Positions 6,323 through 9,811 of a DNA stretch of 9,811 nucleotides are shown here, one piece after another. The stretch comes from JBQTHD01 sp052390275 (lineage in GTDB: Bacteria; Actinomycetota; Acidimicrobiia; Acidimicrobiales; AC-14): assembly GCA_052390275.1 (NCBI GenBank), contig JBQTHD010000047.1:1-9811 (forward strand), written 5' to 3'. Under the pieces are notes generated by a model, which did not search any database, was not told the DNA's origin, and worked only from the letters and a program-made list of their open reading frames with translations. How positions within the stretch are numbered: position 1 is the first letter of the stretch; every line of letters begins with the position of its first letter. The position numbers and the translations under genes are program-made.

Positions 6323-7447
6323 GTGCGAGTCGAGCTGGCGACGTTCCCGACGTCGTTCAAGGTGACGGTGCGGCACGCGTCCGCCGTCCGCGCCGCCACT
6401 GAGAACATCATCGTGCGGGTGCAGACGCCCAGCGGTGTGGTGGGTGTGGGAGAGGGGTGTCCCCGCCGGTACGTGACCGGCGAGACCGTGGGATCCGCTC
6501 GAAGCTTCCTGCGGGGCGCCACACCAGGCGCAGCGGTGGCGGCCGGCACCCTTGACGGGCTGCGGTCATGGATGACGGACAACCGGGAGAGCATCGATGC
6601 CAATCCGGCCGCCTTCTGTGCCTTGGAGCTCGCCCTGCTCGACGCGCTCGCGGGTGATCAGCGCGTCTCGGTCGAGCGGCTCCGCGGGCTCCCGGACCTG
6701 AGCGGGAGGTTCCGCTACACCGCGGTGATCGGCGATAGCGGACCCTTGGCCTTCGCCCTCCTCCTCCAGCAGTACCTCTTCCGTGGTATGTGTGAGTTCA
6801 AGCTCAAGCTGTCGGGTGTCCTGGACCGGGACCGTAGGAAGCTCGCTCGGCTCCGGCGTCGAGGGTCAACCGTGCGGGTCCGGGTGGACGCCAACAACCT
6901 CTGGAGCGATGCCGAGAAATGCATCGAGCACTTGAGCAGACTGGACTATCGGTTCACGGCCATCGAGGAGCCGCTCATAGCGAATGATCTCGATGGGTTC
7001 GCTCGCATTGCTGCCGCCCTCGATACGCCGATCGTCCTGGACGAAAGCGGCCTCCGGGAAGGACAGCTAGCTCGCCTCCCGGGACCAGCGGATCGTTGGA
7101 TCCTCAACTGCCGGGTGTCGAAGATGGGCGGTCTGCTGCGTTCACTGGCAACCGTCGACGCGGCCCGGGCGCTCGGGATCGGCGTCATCGTGGGCGCCCA
7201 TGTCGGCGAGACGAGCATCCTCACCCGGGCCGCCCTGACCGTTGCTGCTCATGCCCGGGACGCACTGGTCGCACAAGAGGGCGCCTTTGGCACGACGCTG
7301 CTGCGGCGAGACTTCGTGTCTCCCGTCCTGATGTTTGGCCGTAGGGGGGAGCTGGAGATCGCCGCAATGCTGGATCCAGCGACTCCTGGTTTGGGACTTC
7401 TAGCCGACGAGTCCGCCCTGGCGGACCGCGAAGTTCTGCTGGGCTAG
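6323..7447 (+). CDS. Enolase-superfamily enzyme (muconate-lactonizing / epimerase-like fold)
   Basis: The enolase superfamily abstracts a proton alpha to a carboxylate and stabilises the enolate with Mg2+; known reactions include cycloisomerisation, o-succinylbenzoate synthesis, dipeptide epimerisation and N-acylamino acid racemisation. The 374-residue product has an N-terminal capping domain (1-125). The barrel carries the acid/base KLK (K160, K162), metal ligands D189 in VDANNLW, E215 in IEEP and D240 in VLDES, and the opposing lysine K267 in VSKMGG. This is the two-lysine MLE-subgroup pattern. The end of the barrel reads AHVGETSILTRAAL (292-305), and there is no obvious DxD of the kind typical for dipeptide epimerases, so the reaction is open. 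GTG 6323 follows the GH3 stop by 3 nt. Coexpression with an acyl-activating enzyme makes an N-acyl amino acid or related acyl conjugate a reasonable substrate guess, but only a guess. Confidence 0.9.
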   Translation: MRVELATFPTSFKVTVRHASAVRAATENIIVRVQTPSGVVGVGEGCPRRYVTGETVGSARSFLRGATPGAAVAAGTLDGLRSWMTDNRESIDANPAAFCALELALLDALAGDQRVSVERLRGLPDLSGRFRYTAVIGDSGPLAFALLLQQYLFRGMCEFKLKLSGVLDRDRRKLARLRRRGSTVRVRVDANNLWSDAEKCIEHLSRLDYRFTAIEEPLIANDLDGFARIAAALDTPIVLDESGLREGQLARLPGPADRWILNCRVSKMGGLLRSLATVDAARALGIGVIVGAHVGETSILTRAALTVAAHARDALVAQEGAFGTTLLRRDFVSPVLMFGRRGELEIAAMLDPATPGLGLLADESALADREVLLG

Positions 7448-7449
7448 GT

Positions 7450-7474
7450 GGGAACCTCAACCGAGGGACCTCCC
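7450..7474 (+). terminator. Weak hairpin just after the operon stop
   Basis: GGGA-7450/CCTC-7455 can pair with GAGG-7463/TCCC-7471 around an AACC loop, with an asymmetric internal bulge. It starts three bases after the enolase-gene stop. There is no T-run after it, so termination is uncertain. Confidence 0.2.
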
Positions 7475-7483
7475 AAAATGCCA

Positions 7484-7543
7484 CTAGGCAGCTGGTGTGA
7501 AGTGGGTGGCGGGGGGACGGCTTTCGGCCGCAAGAGCAGTCAT
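7484..7543 (-). other. 19-codon minus-strand mini-ORF with a strong Shine-Dalgarno
   Basis: On the minus strand, AGGAGA (7554-7549) lies five bases before ATG 7543, one of the clearest ribosome binding sites in the window. It leads a 19-residue frame (MTALAAESRPPATHFTPAA) that stops at 7484. It may be the surviving 5' end of a gene removed by rearrangement, or a leader peptide with nothing downstream. It converges on the operon end. No homology is recognised. Confidence 0.25.
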
Positions 7544-7664
7544 GGGCTTCTCCTGGGATCGATCGTCGCCCGCTGAGTACAGACTCCTCGCAACATTCGT
7601 TTCGGGTTCTCGGGCTCGGTGACCTGCCGTGGGCGGCAGGGGTATAGGCCCCCTCGGTGCGGCT

Positions 7665-7783
7665 GGGAACCTGACCAGCGATGCACACTTGGTTGCGGTG
7701 GCGATCGGGCACGGAGCCGAGCTCTGCTCGGCCGATCGTGACTTCTCCTGATTACCGGACTCCGCTGGATCGACCCTCTGGCC
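7665..7783 (+). pseudogene. C-terminal relic of a VapC-type PIN-domain toxin
   Basis: The plus strand reads GNLTSDAHLVAVAIGHGAEL then CSADRDFS, a stop (TGA 7749-7751), and one frame over ITGLRWIDPLA. This is the end of many VapC toxins: GNL-x-DAHLAALAIEHGAEL, C-S-T-DRDF, FPGLRW-x-(N/D)PL. A single missing base at about 7749 separates the two parts. The Asp residues of the third and fourth acidic motifs (DAH and DRDF) are still present. No N-terminal half or antitoxin is found upstream (7448-7664), which otherwise holds only the short minus-strand frame at 7484-7543. Confidence 0.75.
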
Positions 7784-7898
7784 CGACCTGCTCCGGTCGC
7801 CGTCGCCTCCGAAATCGGAACTGGAACAGTCTCGGGTCGACAGCCCCGACCTCGACAGCCGGACACGATCGACCCGAACTTTCCCGTTGGGCTTCGGG

Positions 7899-9371
7899 AT
7901 GGAGAATGGCCCGGTGACCCGCCTTCTCGTTCTCATGGGATCTGGTGAGACCAGCCCGACCATGTCCAAGGTGCACCGTCGCCTGATGGCCCAGGTGGTC
8001 GAAACGAAGGGGTCGCCCGACCCGGCCCTACCGGGTTCAGGGCACCTCATGCAGTCCCAGCCCAGGCTGGGACAGGTCGGTGCACCATCGGCCGTGATGC
8101 TGAACACGCCCTACGGCTTCCAGGAGAACGCCGATGACATATCGGCCCGGGCGGTGGAGTACTTCGGGGTCAGTGTCGGCCATTCCATTGTGGTTGCCGA
8201 CTACCGATCGTCCTCCGCGGACGTCCTGGCCCGGGAAACGGCGCTCGCCGCCATCGCTGCGGCGGGCTACGTCTTCTCGGGGCCGGGAAGCCCGTCCTAT
8301 GCCTTGACCCATTGGACCGGCGGTCCTGTCCCTGAACTGCTCACCGCCAAACTTCACACCCACGGATGCGTCACCTTCGCCAGCGCCGCGGCCTGCACGC
8401 TGGGCACCTACGCGCTGCCCGTGTATGAGATCTACAAGGTGGGCCAGGACCCGCACTGGCTCCCGGGCTTGGACCTGATCAGCCAGGCCGGATTTCAAGC
8501 GGTGGTGGTTCCGCATTTCAACAACGCCGAAGGTGGTAACCACGACACCCGGTTCTGTTACATGGGTCAGCGAAGGTTGACGCTCCTGGAGGAGCAACTG
8601 CCCGATGACGTCTTCATCCTGGGCGTCGACGAGCACACCGCCGTCATCTTCGACCTGGATGCAGCGACGGCCACGGTGGTGGGGCTTGGATCGCTCACCG
8701 TCCGGTGGCCGGGATCAACCGGTCAGTTTCCCACCGGGTCGAGCCTTCCAATCGGCGAACTGGTTCGCAAGCCTCACCGCTCCGCCTTCACCGGTGAGTC
8801 GGTCGATGGGGAGTCGGTCGATGGCGAGTCGGGCGCATCAGTCGATACCCCCCGATACCGGGAGGAAGTCGGCGGTGGCCAGCCATCGTCGTCGCCCTTG
8901 GGATCGGCGGCGGCGTCACCCATCACCTCGTCCGACCCCGGTTCGGCGGGCGCGGCGGTCGACGGTCCTCGGGAAGCCGACCAGGGCCCACTTCTAGCGG
9001 GCGTGAGTGCTTGCCAGAAGACCTTCGATCAGGCCATCGCCACCGGCGAGGGGTCCGACGCTCTGCGCAGCCTCTTGGAACTGGACGAAATGCTCGTCGA
9101 CTGGTCGCGCGACACCACCCAGTCCGATCACCTGGACCGGGGCCGGGCGGCCATGAGAGCCATGCTCGTCCGCCTGGGCGGACTGGCGGCGGCGGGAATG
9201 ACCGACCCGGCAACGGTGATCGGGCCCTTCGTCGAAGCCCTCCTCGAGGCTCGGGATCGGGCTCGAGGCGAGCGCCGCTTCGCCGAGTCTGATTCCATCC
9301 GCTCCCGCCTGGAGGCCGCAGGCATTATCGTCCGGGACACCCCGGAGGGCACCGCCTGGGAGTTGGCCTAG
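7899..9371 (+). CDS. S51-peptidase/cyanophycinase-like domain fused to a CysS-type C-terminal domain
   Basis: The 490-residue protein has three parts (numbered from ATG 7899). Residues 8-270 resemble the type-1 glutamine-amidotransferase-like/S51 peptidase fold. They include LLVLMGSGETSPTM, LNTPYGFQENADDI, FSGPGSPSY, a nucleophile-elbow-like FASAAAC (putative Ser162), VVPHFNNAEGGNHDTRFCYMG (His206) and GVDEHTAVI (Glu244). Residues 295-370 are a Ser/Gly/Pro/Asp-rich linker with an internal ESVDG repeat. Residues 374-490 match the CysS/YqeB-type C-terminal domain (ALLEARDRAR, FAESDSIRSRLEAAGI, DTPEGTAWEL), but the catalytic half of cysteinyl-tRNA synthetase is absent. The function is unknown: it may be a hydrolase acting on a peptide or tRNA-linked substrate. 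The start could instead be GTG 7914, which fits the first beta strand better and has GAGAAT six bases ahead at leaderless spacing; TTG 7887 is a third option. A tRNA-Glu gene begins 26 nt after the stop. Confidence 0.85.
   Translation: MENGPVTRLLVLMGSGETSPTMSKVHRRLMAQVVETKGSPDPALPGSGHLMQSQPRLGQVGAPSAVMLNTPYGFQENADDISARAVEYFGVSVGHSIVVADYRSSSADVLARETALAAIAAAGYVFSGPGSPSYALTHWTGGPVPELLTAKLHTHGCVTFASAAACTLGTYALPVYEIYKVGQDPHWLPGLDLISQAGFQAVVVPHFNNAEGGNHDTRFCYMGQRRLTLLEEQLPDDVFILGVDEHTAVIFDLDAATATVVGLGSLTVRWPGSTGQFPTGSSLPIGELVRKPHRSAFTGESVDGESVDGESGASVDTPRYREEVGGGQPSSSPLGSAAASPITSSDPGSAGAAVDGPREADQGPLLAGVSACQKTFDQAIATGEGSDALRSLLELDEMLVDWSRDTTQSDHLDRGRAAMRAMLVRLGGLAAAGMTDPATVIGPFVEALLEARDRARGERRFAESDSIRSRLEAAGIIVRDTPEGTAWELA
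8054..8073. other. 20-bp near-perfect palindrome inside the S51-like coding region
   Basis: GTCCCAGCC, CA, GGCTGGGAC: nine-base arms match perfectly with a two-base centre. It lies in a segment (about residues 37-65 of the protein) that looks like an insertion relative to the compact S51-like core. It could be an operator-like site or chance in GC-rich DNA. Confidence 0.4.
8796..8834 (+). repeat. 15-bp tandem repeat encoding ESVDG in the interdomain linker
   Basis: GAGTCGGTCGATGGG at 8796 repeats at 8811 with one change (GAGTCGGTCGATGGC), and a third copy begins at 8826 and decays after GAGTCGG. The unit is in frame, so copy-number change alters linker length without breaking the gene. Confidence 0.75.
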
Positions 9372-9397
9372 CGCCGATCACGCCCTACCGACGGCCG

Positions 9398-9470
9398 GCC
9401 CCCATCGTCTAGCGGCCTAGGACGCCACCCTTTCAAGGTGGTAGCACGGGTTCGAATCCCGTTGGGGGTG
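9398..9470 (+). tRNA. tRNA-Glu (anticodon UUC)
   Basis: The cloverleaf is complete. The acceptor stem pairs GCCCCCA (9398-9404) with TGGGGGT (9463-9469), with a G-U first pair as in other actinobacterial tRNA-Glu. Anticodon stem CCACC (9425-9429) pairs with GGTGG (9437-9441) around loop CTTTCAA, giving anticodon TTC at 9432-9434. The T-arm is CGGG-TTCGAAT-CCCG. The discriminator is G9470 and the following CAA shows that CCA is not encoded. Confidence 0.97.
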
Positions 9471-9471
9471 C

Positions 9472-9742
9472 AAATTTTGGGCATCCCGCGCTGGTTCGGG
9501 AGGCCGACCCAGTGGGCCCGGGTGATGAGGACCGCGGCCAGGCGGAGGTCGAAGCGGCCGAAGGATGCCCCGTATCGCGGTGGGACTCCTCAGGCTGAAG
9601 GCGTGAAAGAGACGCTCCATCTCCCCGGCCGACACCACGACCGCCAGGCTGCGATCACCCTCCGGTGAGCGTCATGGTCAGGGCACTAGCCGGGTGTTCC
9701 GCACATGAGCGAGCGTCGAATCGTCCATTGCAAGCCCGGTGG
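9472..9742. other. Stretch with no recognised gene downstream of tRNA-Glu
   Basis: Nothing here is clearly coding on either strand. A minus-strand frame (about 9638 down towards the tRNA) begins with a protein-like SAGEMERLFHAFSL but becomes Pro/Arg-rich and runs through the tRNA, so it is not called. A TCCCG/CGGGA five-base hairpin near 9484-9501 lacks a T-run. Confidence 0.4.
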
Positions 9743-9811
9743 TCAGCGTGTGGTGGTGGGGTCGACGTCGAGGAGATCGAGGATGCGGGCGGCCATGCCC
9801 CCTGGCGCTGG
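9743..9811 (-). CDS. C-terminal end of an unidentified protein, cut by the window edge
   Basis: The minus strand from the window edge reads 22 residues (PAPGGMAARILDLLDVDP then TTTR) to TGA at 9745-9743. The codons are strongly G/C-ending and the helix-like AARILDLLD is protein-like, so this is probably the true end of a gene transcribed towards the tRNA. It is too short to assign a family. Confidence 0.5.
   Translation of the reverse strand, partial: PAPGGMAARILDLLDVDPTTTR

Noticed and set aside
8037..8636. Minus-strand open frame inside the S51-like gene
   Set aside because: The plus strand encodes conserved motifs across the same bases, so this is a shadow.
9484..9501. TCCCG/CGGGA hairpin after tRNA-Glu as a terminator
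   Set aside because: Five-base stem, eight-base loop and no T-run; too weak to call.
1..9811. CRISPR array or integrase-based element
   Set aside because: No spacer-repeat array is seen; the only tandem repeats are the IS-like array at 2866-2950 and the in-frame 15-bp repeat. No tyrosine or serine recombinase motifs were found in any frame.

Overview
The window is GC-rich (G/C-biased third codon positions, many GTG starts). It reads like a high-GC actinobacterium. The S51-like/CysS-C-terminal fusion protein and the apparent leaderless GTG starts would suit a lineage such as Acidimicrobiia, but that placement is inference from sequence style, not from a marker gene.

Left third (1-3330) is an accessory graveyard. 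It holds an IS3-type transposase on the minus strand (125-1027) with an intact DDE core, a small cluster of overlapping plus-strand mini-ORFs, and a VapB-like/PIN-toxin pair (1327-1921) whose toxin gene is frameshifted near its 3' end. It also holds a much decayed ribbon-helix-helix antitoxin relic on the opposite strand (about 1960-2185), a small membrane protein (2262-2693), and a frameshifted IS3 transposase relic (2677-2868). That relic runs into four degenerate 22-24 bp repeats that look like the terminus of another IS. About 370 bp follow with only unassigned short ORFs.

Middle (3333-7447) is an intact, tightly spaced plus-strand three-gene operon. It encodes a membrane di-iron fatty acid hydroxylase/sterol-desaturase family protein, a GH3-family acyl-adenylating enzyme, and an enolase-superfamily (MLE-type fold) protein with all core metal and lysine residues. 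The spacings are 11 nt and 3 nt. My reading is a small biosynthetic cassette in which a lipid-like acid is hydroxylated or desaturated, adenylated and joined to an amine or amino acid, then epimerised or otherwise processed by enolate chemistry. I know of no characterised pathway with this exact trio, so it is the main candidate for an undescribed system.

Right third (7448-9811): a gene-poor stretch contains the C-terminal relic of a third PIN toxin. Next is a long gene joining an S51-peptidase/cyanophycinase-like domain through a disordered linker to a cysteinyl-tRNA-synthetase-type C-terminal domain. It ends 26 nt upstream of a tRNA-Glu(UUC) gene. The last 69 bases carry the C-terminus of an unidentified minus-strand gene.
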